Assembly: GCA_943787185.1 (NCBI GenBank)
Contig: CALSLL010000001.1
Location: 62,001 to 126,000 of the forward strand
DNA length: 64,000 bases
Direction: 5' to 3'
Source: UBA10349 sp003485905
Lineage (GTDB): Bacteria > Pseudomonadota > Gammaproteobacteria > Arenicellales > Arenicellaceae
Shown: piece after piece, positions 34,897-45,055 of the stretch
How the letters are laid out: the number at the start of each line of letters is the position of its first letter
Numbering within the stretch: position 1 is the stretch's first letter
The notes under the pieces: model-generated
The model's input: only the letters and a program-made list of their open reading frames with translations
Told to the model about the DNA's origin: nothing
Database searches by the model: none
Made by a program: the position numbers and the translations under genes

Positions 34897-35898
34897 ATGA
34901 ATAATCCGATAGCCTCTGTAAGCTCGTTTCTCTGGAAAGCATTGTCGTCCAGTTACAATCCATTACTTGCACAAATGGTTGTTACTCGACGTTGTAATCT
35001 CTCTTGTGGATACTGTAACGAGTACGACGATTTTTCCCCACCAGTATCAACGGAATTGTTGCTCGCTCAAGTCGACCACTTGGCTGCTCTTAAAACAGCC
35101 GCTATCACGTGCACTGGTGGTGAACCATTGCTGCACCCAGACCTCGAGCAGATCATTGCTCGTACACGGTCGCACGGAATTATTGCGACCATGATTAGTA
35201 ACGGCTATCGACTAAATGTGAAGCGCATAAAACAGCTTAATGATTGTGGCCTTCAAGAAATGCAGATTAGCATCGACAATCTTAAGCAAGATCACGTTTC
35301 GATGAAAAGCTTGGATCATGTGGAAAGTAAACTCGAATTGCTAGCCAAACACGCAGAGTTCAAAATAAACATCAATTCAGTACTAGGCGTTACCGATGAC
35401 CGAACCGAAGACGTTATGGTTGTAGCGAGAAAAGCCAAAGATTTTGGTTTTTTTCATACCGTTGGCGTACTGCACGACGAAAGTGGCACATTAAAGCCGC
35501 TTAGCGACAAGCAATTTGAGGCATACAAACAGTGCGGCGATCTGTCTGGCTCTCTAACCCACAAGCTAAATTATAAGCTGTACCAAAAAAATCTAATTTT
35601 TGGTAAGCCTAACGATTGGAAATGCCGCGCGGGAGCACGTTACTTATATATTTGTGAAGACGGATTGGTCCATTGGTGCTCTCAACAACGTGGCTACCCA
35701 GGAATTCCGCTACTAAAATATACGAAAGCTGATATTAAACGAGAATTTCATACAGAAAAAGGCTGCGCTCCCCTATGTACGCTATCCTGCGTCCATCAAA
35801 TGAGCATGTTTGACGAGTTAAAGCGTAAGCAGGATATTAGCGACCCCACCCCTGCGCTTAGCAGCGGGATTTCTGGAATTCCAGTTGCAATTGAATAA
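34897..35898 (+). CDS. Radical SAM protein with C-terminal cysteine cluster
   Basis: 333 aa. The [4Fe-4S]-SAM motif CxxxCxxC is seen as CNLSCGYCNEYDDFSP (first Cys near residue 33). CTGGEPLLHPDL is the GGE motif. The end contains a second set of cysteines (CRAGARYLYICEDGLVHWC, then CAPLCTLSCVHQM) that could hold auxiliary clusters in a SPASM/twitch-like way. The reaction is unknown; the family, with its YICEDGLVH.CSQQRGYPG stretch, is conserved in several proteobacterial groups as I remember them. Its upstream neighbour may be a small peptide. Confidence 0.85.
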   Translation: MNNPIASVSSFLWKALSSSYNPLLAQMVVTRRCNLSCGYCNEYDDFSPPVSTELLLAQVDHLAALKTAAITCTGGEPLLHPDLEQIIARTRSHGIIATMISNGYRLNVKRIKQLNDCGLQEMQISIDNLKQDHVSMKSLDHVESKLELLAKHAEFKININSVLGVTDDRTEDVMVVARKAKDFGFFHTVGVLHDESGTLKPLSDKQFEAYKQCGDLSGSLTHKLNYKLYQKNLIFGKPNDWKCRAGARYLYICEDGLVHWCSQQRGYPGIPLLKYTKADIKREFHTEKGCAPLCTLSCVHQMSMFDELKRKQDISDPTPALSSGISGIPVAIE

Positions 35899-35957
35899 CC
35901 TGGTCAACACCCGCTAGTTTTGATCTAAGTTAGCCAGGATATTTATTCCATCGAGCC

Positions 35958-37436
35958 CTACGCAGATTTTTTCAGTTTTCGACTGATCCATTTTCGCTCT
36001 TCACTACTTGCCGAAAACCTGTATGCCGTTGCGGCAAAACAAAGGATAACAAGCAATGCTCCCACCACTCTGGGAATTCCTAATGATAGGCCAAGATATC
36101 CCACCGTCATACCTACAAATAGTGAAATCAATGGCTTAAATGTTGCACGCTCAAATGGCCAAACGGAAAATAAATGCCAAATCAAACATGAAGATAAAAT
36201 AGCACCGCACAAATGAGTAATTAATAAGGCCATTGCCACCCCTTCTGGTCCAAACTTAGGTGCCAGAAAATAGGCTGAACCACCACAAATACCAAGCAAA
36301 ACCAGAATAATTGTCAGATTCCACAATGGTCTCTTATAAACTACTGGCAAGTCGTTGCACATAAACGCACTTTGCACAGCAACGGCGCAAACTAGAATCC
36401 ACATAATTTGTTCTCCTGTCGCGAATTCCTCCCCGATTGCACCTAAAATGTCGCGCCCAAATAGAATAAACAACACAACTAATAATAATTCTATCGATAA
36501 AACCCATCGAATGATCTTTGCTAATTGATGGTGCAGTTGTTCGCCACTACCTCTATTTGTAAGCTGTGCGACTACCGGGGCCAATATAGGTTCAAAACCT
36601 GCACCAATTTTATTGAGTAGCGTTGTGAATTGAACCGCAGCACCGTAAACACCGGTGACAGATTCAGAGAAAAAGAACGTCACCAATAGAATATGTAAAC
36701 GGTCCAACACCATTTTTAGAAATTCGTATGCACCAGTTGTTGCCGCACGCCGGAGCAAAACTATCGCTGTTGGAATTGCCGCAATGCTACCAAACTCTGC
36801 GTGGGTATAGCTTTTATGTAGACCATACGTAGCGGCGGCACTAGTTGCTGTCAAAGCGATTAGATAAGACCAAAAAAGACCGTTTTCAGTAAACCCCTGC
36901 AAATAGAAAATAACAGCGGCGATAGTGAGAACAACGGGCTCCGTCATACTACGAGCAAATACTTCATAGCGAATTTTTCTACGAAAACGACAGCCGCTTA
37001 AAAACAAATCAATGGTAACTATTAGTGGCAATGCCCAACACAAGTGACGTAGTGCAATCGCCACCTCCGGCGAATTCAGAAAATTAGCAATTGATTCCGC
37101 AAAAACAAACACCAGGCAGGCAAACCCTAATGCCGCAATCAAAGTCAATTTCCAGCAAGCCATCAATAATTTCGCCGCTTCCCGCGGGTCCTTGTAAAGG
37201 TCAGATTCTTCAAGAAACCCAAAAATTGATCGTTTAAACCCTAAGCAGCACAGAACGCCAATTGCCTCGATAAAGGATGTAGCAAAAACATACTCACCAT
37301 AATGTTCGGCACCAAATAACATACCGGCCAAAAACAAAAATGGTATTCGAACGCTAAGACGGAATAAGAAACCACCATAATTAGCAGCAGCACCCACTGC
37401 GATATCTCTTTGATTTTTCTTATGATCTATAGACAT
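35958..37436 (-). CDS. Oligosaccharide/lipid flippase-type membrane protein (MOP superfamily, Wzx-like)
   Basis: 492 aa with about 14 hydrophobic helices across its length. The opening (AVGAAANYGGFLFRLSVRIPFLFLAG) and the general layout match polysaccharide flippases. These move lipid-linked sugars across the inner membrane. No glycosyltransferases are next to it, so the substrate is unknown. Divergent from ccmA with a 293-bp gap that shows no clear promoter by eye. Confidence 0.8.
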   Translation of the reverse strand: MSIDHKKNQRDIAVGAAANYGGFLFRLSVRIPFLFLAGMLFGAEHYGEYVFATSFIEAIGVLCCLGFKRSIFGFLEESDLYKDPREAAKLLMACWKLTLIAALGFACLVFVFAESIANFLNSPEVAIALRHLCWALPLIVTIDLFLSGCRFRRKIRYEVFARSMTEPVVLTIAAVIFYLQGFTENGLFWSYLIALTATSAAATYGLHKSYTHAEFGSIAAIPTAIVLLRRAATTGAYEFLKMVLDRLHILLVTFFFSESVTGVYGAAVQFTTLLNKIGAGFEPILAPVVAQLTNRGSGEQLHHQLAKIIRWVLSIELLLVVLFILFGRDILGAIGEEFATGEQIMWILVCAVAVQSAFMCNDLPVVYKRPLWNLTIILVLLGICGGSAYFLAPKFGPEGVAMALLITHLCGAILSSCLIWHLFSVWPFERATFKPLISLFVGMTVGYLGLSLGIPRVVGALLVILCFAATAYRFSASSEERKWISRKLKKSA

Positions 37437-37729
37437 TTCTATCCACTTGTCTATTACCCTTTGGTCCGTAGTGCAGAGGCGATTTATGCCCTTCAGTTTA
37501 GCTGATTTAGCTGACGAAAACGGGTTTTAAACTTACGGTAGTGGTAAAATTCTTATTCTAAAAATAACAGTCCTCTGTGCAACTGCCAATCCATCAGCGT
37601 AATAGAGCTAATTCAAATTACTTATGTTCTTTATTATCTAATTAGCGCCTTGATCGATTCATCTTTATTGCGCGTTCAATAACTCTAGATAATTCATTCA
37701 AAAGTAACTCTACAAGCAGCCCACCAGCC

Positions 37730-38383
37730 ATGCGATCACAAGTAAAAGAGACCGATCACATTTCAGAACTGCAGATTATCGACGCCGTCGTCACTCGCGG
37801 TGATACTGCATTGTTCGACCCGATTAGCTTTCGTTGTTTAAGTGGCCAAATCATACATCTAGTAGGAGAAAATGGCGTAGGGAAAACAACCTTGATGCGT
37901 TCAATTTGTGGTTTTCGTTCAATTAGCTCAGGCCAGGTTCTTTGGAACGGAACAAGTATTTACGGTAACGACGGCTTCTACTTGAATAGCGCCTATTTAG
38001 GACACCGGGATGCACATTCTCCTCTGCAATCTGCCTGGGAAAGCCTCCACTTCTACCAAAGGCTCTACAATCCCGCTGCGGACCCGAAAGAAATTGATCC
38101 CTTACTTAATCAACTCGGCTTGCTGGCACAAGCTGACGTAGCAGTTGAGCATTTGTCATTTGGCCAAAAACGTAAACTTGCGATTGCCAGATTACTGCTA
38201 TCGGAGCGCCAACTTTGGTTACTTGACGAACCGTTCTCTGGCGTTGATCGCGCAGGCCAGAAGTTAATCGAAAGTATTTGCCTGCAGCATATTCTGTCAA
38301 ATGGCATGATGTTGATAACCAATCATGGCTCGTTAAAAAATACTGCCTTGCTGGACGGTATTACCGAGGTCGAGCTTCGATGA
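37730..38383 (+). CDS. ccmA: Heme exporter ATPase CcmA
   Basis: 217 aa ABC ATPase: Walker A GENGVGKTTLM, signature LSFGQKRKLAIARLL, Walker B QLWLLDEPFSGVD. With CcmB and CcmC it releases heme-loaded CcmE during cytochrome c maturation. First gene of the ccm operon; overlaps ccmB by 4 bp (ATGA). Confidence 0.95.
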   Translation: MRSQVKETDHISELQIIDAVVTRGDTALFDPISFRCLSGQIIHLVGENGVGKTTLMRSICGFRSISSGQVLWNGTSIYGNDGFYLNSAYLGHRDAHSPLQSAWESLHFYQRLYNPAADPKEIDPLLNQLGLLAQADVAVEHLSFGQKRKLAIARLLLSERQLWLLDEPFSGVDRAGQKLIESICLQHILSNGMMLITNHGSLKNTALLDGITEVELR

Positions 38384-39099
38384 ATAACTTTAGCTCTAGG
38401 TCTACGGCCTCTGCCACTAATGGCTCGGTTTTAAACACACTAATGCGTCTGTTCTTGCGAGATTGTAAGCATCACCTACGTAAGCAAAGTGATATTCTTA
38501 ACCCGCTTTGTTTTTTTATAATTATTTGCAGCCTGTTTCCATTGGGACTTTCTGCCGAGCGCGAGTTGCTAAATACAATAGGCGGCGGAGTAATTTGGGT
38601 GTCCATTCTGCTTTCCTTGATGATGGGCTTAAATCAGTTATTTCGAGACGATTATGAAGCTGGTGTACTGGAGCAGTTCTTATTTACTAATACATCGCTA
38701 ACACAAGTCGTCCTCGCTAAAATTGCTGCGTATTGGTGTGTGAGTGCGCTACCCATGATAATACTGTCTCCGATAGTTGGTACTGCTTATCATTTAACTA
38801 GCGATCAAATTCTGGTATTGGTGATGGGCTTGGCGCTCGGCAGCCCAACACTCGCACTACTAGGCTCGATCGGCTCTGCGCTTACGCTAAACCTAAAAAA
38901 CGGAGGGGTGTTATTGGCGATACTAATATTACCGTTATTTGCCCCCGTTTTAATTTTCGGCGCAGGGATGGTAAACGCGGTACATATTGGGCTGCCCGTT
39001 AATGCTCAATTATCCATCCTCGGAGCACTATTATTTGGTTCATTGAGTCTGGCGCCATTTGCAACAAGCTTTGCGCTGAAAAATAGCTTGGATTATTAA
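38380..39099 (+). CDS. ccmB: Heme exporter membrane protein CcmB
   Basis: 239 aa from the ATG at 38380 inside the ccmA stop (ATGA); an upstream in-frame start at 38278 would lie deep inside ccmA and is rejected. Six predicted helices, with FRDDYEAGVLEQFLFTNTSL and ALGSPTLALLGSIGSALTLNLKNGG as family landmarks. Forms the CcmAB2 transporter with CcmA. Confidence 0.95.
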   Translation: MNNFSSRSTASATNGSVLNTLMRLFLRDCKHHLRKQSDILNPLCFFIIICSLFPLGLSAERELLNTIGGGVIWVSILLSLMMGLNQLFRDDYEAGVLEQFLFTNTSLTQVVLAKIAAYWCVSALPMIILSPIVGTAYHLTSDQILVLVMGLALGSPTLALLGSIGSALTLNLKNGGVLLAILILPLFAPVLIFGAGMVNAVHIGLPVNAQLSILGALLFGSLSLAPFATSFALKNSLDY

Positions 39100-39161
39100 G
39101 TTACATACGGAATTACAACATATTGCCTATTACCGCTGAATATCAAAAATAATAAAAACTT

Positions 39162-39920
39162 ATGAATGTGTTTCTAAAATTCTATCATCGGCTAGGATCT
39201 CCCAGAGAGTTCTATAAAATTAGCGGAACTCTTATCCCATGGTTCGGGTCAATCAGTCTGATCTTAATTTTACTCGGTAGCTACCTAGGTTTAGTGGTTG
39301 CGCCGGCAGACTATCAGCAGGGAGAAAGCTACCGAATTATATACGTGCACGTGCCTTCAGCCTGGCTATCCATGTTTATTTACGCTGTGCTAGCAGTGTC
39401 GGCGATGATCGGCTTAATCTGGCGTATGAAAATGGCTTTCGTCGTCATGATCTGCTCTGCCGCACCCGGTGCATGGTTCACTCTATTGGCACTTATCACC
39501 GGTTCTTTATGGGGCAAACCTATGTGGGGAACCTGGTGGGAATGGGATGCCCGACTTACTTCAGAGTTACTCTTACTATTTCTCTATATCGGAATAATTG
39601 CCCTATATAATTCTTTTGATGAAAGGCATCTGGCAGAAAAATCAGTAGCTATCTTAGCTGTTGTTGGAGTCGTCAACCTACCAATCATTCATTACTCTGT
39701 AGAGTGGTGGAACACCTTACACCAAGGTTCCACGGTAATTCGCAGTGATGGCCCGTCTATGGATGTTAGAATGCTGTGGCCATTATTAATAATGGCGGTC
39801 GGCTTTAATTTTTATTATGGCTTGGTTCTATTATTGCGTGCGCGTAATCAAGTAGTTATACAAGAATTCCGAAACAGCTGGGTTAGAGAACTGCTAGTCA
39901 ATAAAGGTGAGAGATCATGA
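39162..39920 (+). CDS. ccmC: Heme-handling membrane protein CcmC
   Basis: 252 aa, six helices. The tryptophan-rich WWD motif is visible (MWGTWWEWDARLTSELLL), flanked by the heme-ligand histidines in YVHVPSAW and HYSVEWWNTLHQG. It loads heme on CcmE. Overlaps ccmD by 4 bp. Confidence 0.96.
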   Translation: MNVFLKFYHRLGSPREFYKISGTLIPWFGSISLILILLGSYLGLVVAPADYQQGESYRIIYVHVPSAWLSMFIYAVLAVSAMIGLIWRMKMAFVVMICSAAPGAWFTLLALITGSLWGKPMWGTWWEWDARLTSELLLLFLYIGIIALYNSFDERHLAEKSVAILAVVGVVNLPIIHYSVEWWNTLHQGSTVIRSDGPSMDVRMLWPLLIMAVGFNFYYGLVLLLRARNQVVIQEFRNSWVRELLVNKGERS

Positions 39921-40102
39921 ATGTTAGCGAATTCTTTGCCATGGGTGGGTACGCCGAATACGTATGGTCATCATGGCTATTAACATTACTGGTCCTCGCA
40001 TGGAATGTGCTTGCACCACAGCGTAAACATCAAAAACTACTTGAGCAGTTGGAAGTTCAGACGAAGCGTGAACAGTTAAAAAATAGTACTCATAAAACAT
40101 GA
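39917..40102 (+). CDS. ccmD: CcmD
   Basis: 61 aa, one membrane helix (YVWSSWLLTLLVLAWNVLAP) followed by a charged cytoplasmic tail (RKHQKLLEQLEVQTKREQ). The GGYAEYVW start is typical. It helps release holo-CcmE. Overlaps ccmC and ccmE by 4 bp on each side. Confidence 0.92.
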   Translation: MNVSEFFAMGGYAEYVWSSWLLTLLVLAWNVLAPQRKHQKLLEQLEVQTKREQLKNSTHKT

Positions 40103-40575
40103 CACCCAAACAAAAAAGCCGCATGCGCGTCGTTTTACTGGTGCTCGCTGGTCTCTGTATAACGTCGTTACTAGCCTTAAACGCCTTTCGAAGCAATTTG
40201 ATGTACTTCCTTACTCCTGCTGAAGTGGTGGCTGGTGATTACCCAGAGCAAGGAATGTATCGGCTCGGAGGGATGGTTGTTGAGGGCAGTGTTCGTCGAC
40301 TTGAAAATGGAATCACGGTTGAATTTGATCTCACAGACTATGAACAAACAGTCACTGTTAGATACACCGGCATTCTCCCTGACTTGTTTAGAGAAGGACA
40401 AGGTATCGTTGCACACGGTAAACTGGAAAACCAATTATTCACAGCAGAGGAAGTTTTGGCGAAACACGATGAGAGTTATATGGCTCCAGAAGTCGCTGAA
40501 GCAATGAAAAATGTCGATATGAGTGGAGCCATACCCTCAAGCGCGAGCAAATCAAGTTCCGGGGCTGCACTGTGA
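40099..40575 (+). CDS. ccmE: Heme chaperone CcmE
   Basis: 158 aa. N-terminal membrane anchor, then the OB-fold domain. VLAKHDESYMAPEV contains the histidine that binds heme covalently and the following tyrosine. It carries heme from CcmABCD to CcmFH in the periplasm. Overlaps ccmF by 4 bp. Confidence 0.96.
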   Translation: MTPKQKSRMRVVLLVLAGLCITSLLALNAFRSNLMYFLTPAEVVAGDYPEQGMYRLGGMVVEGSVRRLENGITVEFDLTDYEQTVTVRYTGILPDLFREGQGIVAHGKLENQLFTAEEVLAKHDESYMAPEVAEAMKNVDMSGAIPSSASKSSSGAAL

Positions 40576-42545
40576 TTCCTGAGCTAGGGCATTTAGCACT
40601 TATCATGGCGCTTATTGTCGCAATGATTATGAGCGTAGTGCCATTAGTGGGCGCTCACAAACGATATATAAATTGGATGAACATGGCACGACCGGCAGCA
40701 CTTATACAGATGTTGTTTGTTGGCTTAGCTTACGCATGTCTAACATCTTCTTTTATAACCTATGACTTTTCAGTTGCCTATGTCGCGCAGAATTCTAACT
40801 CCTCGTTACCGCTAATGTACCGGATATCAGGAGTTTGGGGTGGCCATGAGGGCTCATTGTTGCTCTGGGCGTTAGTCCTTACCTTATGGACCGCAGCCGT
40901 CGCTGTTTTCAGTCGGGATATGCCACTTACCATGATTTCCAGAGTATTAGGTGTAATGGGGTTAATCAATATCGGGTTTTTGGCCTTCATGCTTTTTACC
41001 TCAAACCCGTTTGAAAGAGTTATACCCGCCCTATTGGAAGGCCGCGATCTTAATCCAGTACTCCAAGATCCCGGACTTATTATCCATCCACCCATGCTGT
41101 ATATGGGCTACGTAGGATTTAGCGTAGCCTTCGCGTTTGCAATTGCAGCGATGCTTGAAGGACGTTTAGATTCTGCTTGGGCCAAATGGTCACGTCCATG
41201 GACGACTATTGCGTGGGTTTTTCTGACCGCAGGTATTACCTTGGGCAGTTGGTGGGCATATTACGAACTTGGCTGGGGCGGCTGGTGGTTTTGGGACCCG
41301 GTCGAAAATGCATCCTTTATGCCATGGCTAGTGGGAACTGCCCTGATTCACTCTTTAGCAGTTGCAGAAAAACGATCAGCGTTTAAGGCCTGGACCGTAT
41401 TACTAGCAATCACTGCTTTTTCACTGAGTCTACTTGGTACGTTTCTAGTTCGTTCTGGAGTCCTTACCTCGGTTCATGCGTTCGCAACTGACCCAGCCCG
41501 CGGCCTATTTATATTGGTGTTCCTTTTGATCGTGGTTGGTGGATCGTTACTTCTATACGCTATCCGTGCTTCACAGGTAAAAGCGCAAATAAGTTTTGAG
41601 TGGTTCTCTCGCGAATCGCTACTACTAGTCAATAATATATTGCTGGTAGTTGCTGCCGCTATGGTATTGCTTGGCACCCTATTTCCGTTACTAATGGACG
41701 CAATTGGTGCTGGAAAGTATTCAGTTGGCCCACCCTACTTCAATGCCATGTTCGTACCCCTAACCCTACCACTGGCGATGCTGGTTGGAATTGGCGCTGT
41801 TTCTAAATGGAAGAAGGACGATCCCTCCCGCTTTAAACTCCTAGCCATTAGATTTTCGATAGCCTCACTTTTGCTCAGCGCAATTTGTACCGCGATGTTG
41901 GCCAATGGGTTTCATTATGTTGCGGCTGCCGTATTAGCAATCGCATGGTGGGTCGTTTGCTGGTCGCTATGGGCCGTATGGGATCGCTTGCGATATAAAC
42001 AAAACAAACTTCGTTCGATACTCAGTATTCCCGCGTCCTTCTGGGGCATGCTTTTAGCACATGTAGGTATCGCAGTGTTTATTGTTGGAGTTAACCATAT
42101 TAGTGCTTACAGCATTGAAAAAGACGTGCGTATGGCGCCTGGAGAATCTGTAGAGCTTGCAGCGTACGACATTACATTTATCGGGTCACAATCAATAAAC
42201 GGCCCTAATTACAGTGGAAGTCGAGGAGAATTCTTGGTGCTCCGTGATGGCGAAGAACTTTTTAGCCTAGAACCAGAGAAACGTTTCTATCCCGCGACCC
42301 AAAGCCCTATGACAGAGGCCGCCATTAATGGTTCGCTGCCGAGAGATATCTATATTTCACTAGGTGACGAGCTCGATAGTGGCGCATGGACCGCAAGGTT
42401 ATATTATAAATCCTTCGCCGAATGTATTTGGTTAGGGGGATTCATGATGGCCTTCGGAGGTCTAATAACGATGTTTGATAGACGGTATAGACGACGCCGC
42501 AGCAAAACCACAGAAATGATCGAAAGCTCGGGCGCACGGGCTTAA
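40572..42545 (+). CDS. ccmF: Cytochrome c heme lyase subunit CcmF
   Basis: 657 aa, many membrane helices. WWD motif seen as LGWGGWWFWDPVENASFMPWL, preceded by VWGGHEGSLLLWALVLTLW and the LIIHPPMLYMGYVG segment. It ligates heme to CXXCH motifs of apocytochromes, with CcmH and CcmI. Confidence 0.96.
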   Translation: MIPELGHLALIMALIVAMIMSVVPLVGAHKRYINWMNMARPAALIQMLFVGLAYACLTSSFITYDFSVAYVAQNSNSSLPLMYRISGVWGGHEGSLLLWALVLTLWTAAVAVFSRDMPLTMISRVLGVMGLINIGFLAFMLFTSNPFERVIPALLEGRDLNPVLQDPGLIIHPPMLYMGYVGFSVAFAFAIAAMLEGRLDSAWAKWSRPWTTIAWVFLTAGITLGSWWAYYELGWGGWWFWDPVENASFMPWLVGTALIHSLAVAEKRSAFKAWTVLLAITAFSLSLLGTFLVRSGVLTSVHAFATDPARGLFILVFLLIVVGGSLLLYAIRASQVKAQISFEWFSRESLLLVNNILLVVAAAMVLLGTLFPLLMDAIGAGKYSVGPPYFNAMFVPLTLPLAMLVGIGAVSKWKKDDPSRFKLLAIRFSIASLLLSAICTAMLANGFHYVAAAVLAIAWWVVCWSLWAVWDRLRYKQNKLRSILSIPASFWGMLLAHVGIAVFIVGVNHISAYSIEKDVRMAPGESVELAAYDITFIGSQSINGPNYSGSRGEFLVLRDGEELFSLEPEKRFYPATQSPMTEAAINGSLPRDIYISLGDELDSGAWTARLYYKSFAECIWLGGFMMAFGGLITMFDRRYRRRRSKTTEMIESSGARA

Positions 42546-42570
42546 CATTATTATTTAAGAAGAGCTTAGA

Positions 42571-43125
42571 ATGACTCAAGAATCATTTATACAAAAACCT
42601 CTCTTTTGGATTCCACTTACGCTATTCATTGGTTTGTGCATCTTACTAGCCGTCGGCTTAACCCTAAACCCTAGAGAAGTACCATCTCCATTAATTGGGA
42701 AACCAGCCCCGAAATTTGCTTTACCAATTTTAGGCAACTCGGAGCAAGTTTTTTCTACTACCGACAACCTGGGGAAGCCATGGGTGCTGAATGTTTGGGC
42801 ATCATGGTGCATAGCATGTCGTCACGAGCATCCAATTTTGAACGAATATGCACGTAATAACGAAACATTTATCGTAGGGCTTAATTACAAAGATCCCCCC
42901 GCTAACGGTCAAGCCTGGCTAGATCAATTTGGCGACCCGTACACACTTTCAGTTATTGATTTCGATGGCCGAACCGGAATTGATTGGGGCGTATATGGCG
43001 TGCCGGAAACCTTTGTCGTGGATGCGAGTGGAATTATTCGCTACAAACATATAGGTCCGATAACCGTTAGTTCATTGCAAAACGAAATCGTACCGCTATT
43101 GCGAGAGTTGAGTCTTGAAATGTAA
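42571..43125 (+). CDS. ccmG: Thiol:disulfide oxidoreductase CcmG (DsbE)
   Basis: 184 aa. N-terminal membrane anchor and a thioredoxin domain with the redox motif WCIAC (WASWCIACRHEHP) and the family segment YGVPETFVVDASGIIRYKHIGP. It reduces apocytochrome or CcmH cysteines for heme attachment. 25 bp after ccmF. Confidence 0.95.
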   Translation: MTQESFIQKPLFWIPLTLFIGLCILLAVGLTLNPREVPSPLIGKPAPKFALPILGNSEQVFSTTDNLGKPWVLNVWASWCIACRHEHPILNEYARNNETFIVGLNYKDPPANGQAWLDQFGDPYTLSVIDFDGRTGIDWGVYGVPETFVVDASGIIRYKHIGPITVSSLQNEIVPLLRELSLEM

Positions 43126-43239
43126 GCCCCGTAAGGGTGTGTTTCGATTTACTTAATGCTCCATGCTGCATTGTTCTCAATCGAAATCATTAGACAGTAA
43201 AAATCCACATCGGACCACACCAAAACCAGTAAAACGTAA

Positions 43240-43719
43240 ATGCTATTAAAATTGCACAAAGCATCACTAAAAATATTGGCCATAGTGATGGCCTTGCTAA
43301 TGTCTATTCATGGCTCTGTTTTTGCAGAAATTGAGCTTCGTGAATTCCCCAATGAGGAAGTCAGAGAGAACTATCTACAGTTAATCGATGAACTCCGCTG
43401 CTTGGTGTGTCAAAACCAAAATTTGGCTGCATCGGATGCAGAATTGGCCAACGACCTTCGTGACGAAACTTTCGAAATGCTGTTGAATGGGCAGAGTGTC
43501 GCCGATGTTAAAGCGTTCATGGTCGCTCGCTACGGTGAGTTTGTACTATACAAACCGCCATTTTCTCCAGCTACATGGTTAATTTGGATAGGCCCTTTTG
43601 TGTTATTAGCGGCGGGACTCGTCATCGCTGTTTTTATTACGCGAAGATCCTCCAACACAAAAATACGAGAAATTAGTCAGACTGATTCGCTGCGAATTGA
43701 CGAACTGCTTGGCAAATGA
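43240..43719 (+). CDS. ccmH: Cytochrome c maturation protein CcmH
   Basis: 159 aa. Signal peptide (IVMALLMSIHGSVFA), the LRCLVCQNQNLAASDAELAND redox motif, and one C-terminal membrane helix (ATWLIWIGPFVLLAAGLVIAVF). Short form without the TPR domain, which is encoded separately as ccmI. Confidence 0.95.
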   Translation: MLLKLHKASLKILAIVMALLMSIHGSVFAEIELREFPNEEVRENYLQLIDELRCLVCQNQNLAASDAELANDLRDETFEMLLNGQSVADVKAFMVARYGEFVLYKPPFSPATWLIWIGPFVLLAAGLVIAVFITRRSSNTKIREISQTDSLRIDELLGK

Positions 43720-43766
43720 ATCACACGACTTCCCCTCTATTTTGATTTAAATTTAACAAACTTTCT

Positions 43767-45008
43767 ATGATCACATTTATTATTGTTGGCTGCGTGATGG
43801 TACTCGTATCCCTGTTAGCACTGGTACTCCCTCTGAGCGCTAATAGTACATCAGCACCCGTGAATAGTGAGGCGCACAACATAGAAATTGCACGCGAAAA
43901 ACTGGCTGACTTTGAACTGCAAAAAAGCACCGGGTCAATCTCTGATGCTCAATACACAAAACTATCAGAAGAAGCAAAACGGGTGCTCATGCATGAGGCA
44001 GATCTGGGTAATGCTCCGCAACTAATACACGGGAACCCCCTTTTGATCAGTGTCGCAATTGCTGCTTTGGTTCCTATACTTGCGCTAACTCTCTATTTGT
44101 CACTAGGATCACCAGAAGGTTTACAGCTTGCAGCCAGCGCTCCGCAACAAACTGCACAGTCTGATCAGAGTATAGACAACCTCCTTCAAGATCTGGAGGA
44201 CAAAATGATTAACAATCCCGATGACGCTGAAGGCTGGGCCTTGCTTGGAAGATCCTATATGTCGATGCAACGATTTCCACAAGCGCATAAAGCCTATAGT
44301 AACCTTCGACGGATACTTGGGGATCAACCATCGGTTCTACTGCAATTAGCGGACGCAGAAGTAATGTTAAATGGTGGCGCATTTACTGAAAACACCAAAC
44401 AATACGTATCACTTGCCTACGCTGCCGAACCTGACAATGTGCAAGCAGTATGGATGTCGGCAATGTTAGATACTCAGGAGGGAGATCTCGCTGGCGCTAT
44501 TAATAAATGGGAAAAGCTAGATGCGCTTTTAGTCGGACAGCCCGAACAACAATCACGAATTAGAAACCTACTCAGCCAAGCTCGTTCGACGTTACCCGAA
44601 TCAGGGTCGCCCGATCTGACACCGACAGCCAGACAGACAGAATCTGTCGCGGAACAAAATCTAGTGTCTGTCACTATCGAAGTGGGACTTTCAAAAGATT
44701 TACCTGCTCCAATACAGGACGATATGCTGGTTTATGTTTATGCCCGAGCAGCTAGTGGGCCGCCTATGCCTTTGGCAGTCAAACAGCTTCGAGTCGGGGA
44801 CCTTCCTAGCACAGTCATCCTGACTGAAAATGACGCCATGATTGATGGTATGACCCTGGCGCGATTTCCGCAGATCGTAATAGGAGCCAGGGTGTCAATC
44901 ACGGGGGAACCAACTGCACAGCCTGGCGATATTCAAAGTGTCACGTCGGAACTAACTTTACCTCTTGAAAACCCTATAGAACTGGAAATTAAGGATTTAG
45001 TTAACTAG
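43767..45008 (+). CDS. ccmI: Cytochrome c maturation TPR protein CcmI
   Basis: 413 aa. Two N-terminal membrane helices (start and near residues 89-110) bracket a helical segment; TPR repeats follow (DDAEGWALLGRSYMSMQRFPQAHKAYS, EPDNVQAVWMSAMLDTQEGDLAGAINKWEKL). A beta-rich C-terminal domain has VYARAASGPPMPLAVKQLRVGDLP, typical of CcmI. It presents apocytochrome c to the lyase. Last gene of the operon. Confidence 0.93.
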   Translation: MITFIIVGCVMVLVSLLALVLPLSANSTSAPVNSEAHNIEIAREKLADFELQKSTGSISDAQYTKLSEEAKRVLMHEADLGNAPQLIHGNPLLISVAIAALVPILALTLYLSLGSPEGLQLAASAPQQTAQSDQSIDNLLQDLEDKMINNPDDAEGWALLGRSYMSMQRFPQAHKAYSNLRRILGDQPSVLLQLADAEVMLNGGAFTENTKQYVSLAYAAEPDNVQAVWMSAMLDTQEGDLAGAINKWEKLDALLVGQPEQQSRIRNLLSQARSTLPESGSPDLTPTARQTESVAEQNLVSVTIEVGLSKDLPAPIQDDMLVYVYARAASGPPMPLAVKQLRVGDLPSTVILTENDAMIDGMTLARFPQIVIGARVSITGEPTAQPGDIQSVTSELTLPLENPIELEIKDLVN

Positions 45009-45055
45009 GTTTAGTTGTATCTGCAATGCAAACTTGCAGGGCACAATTGCAACTA

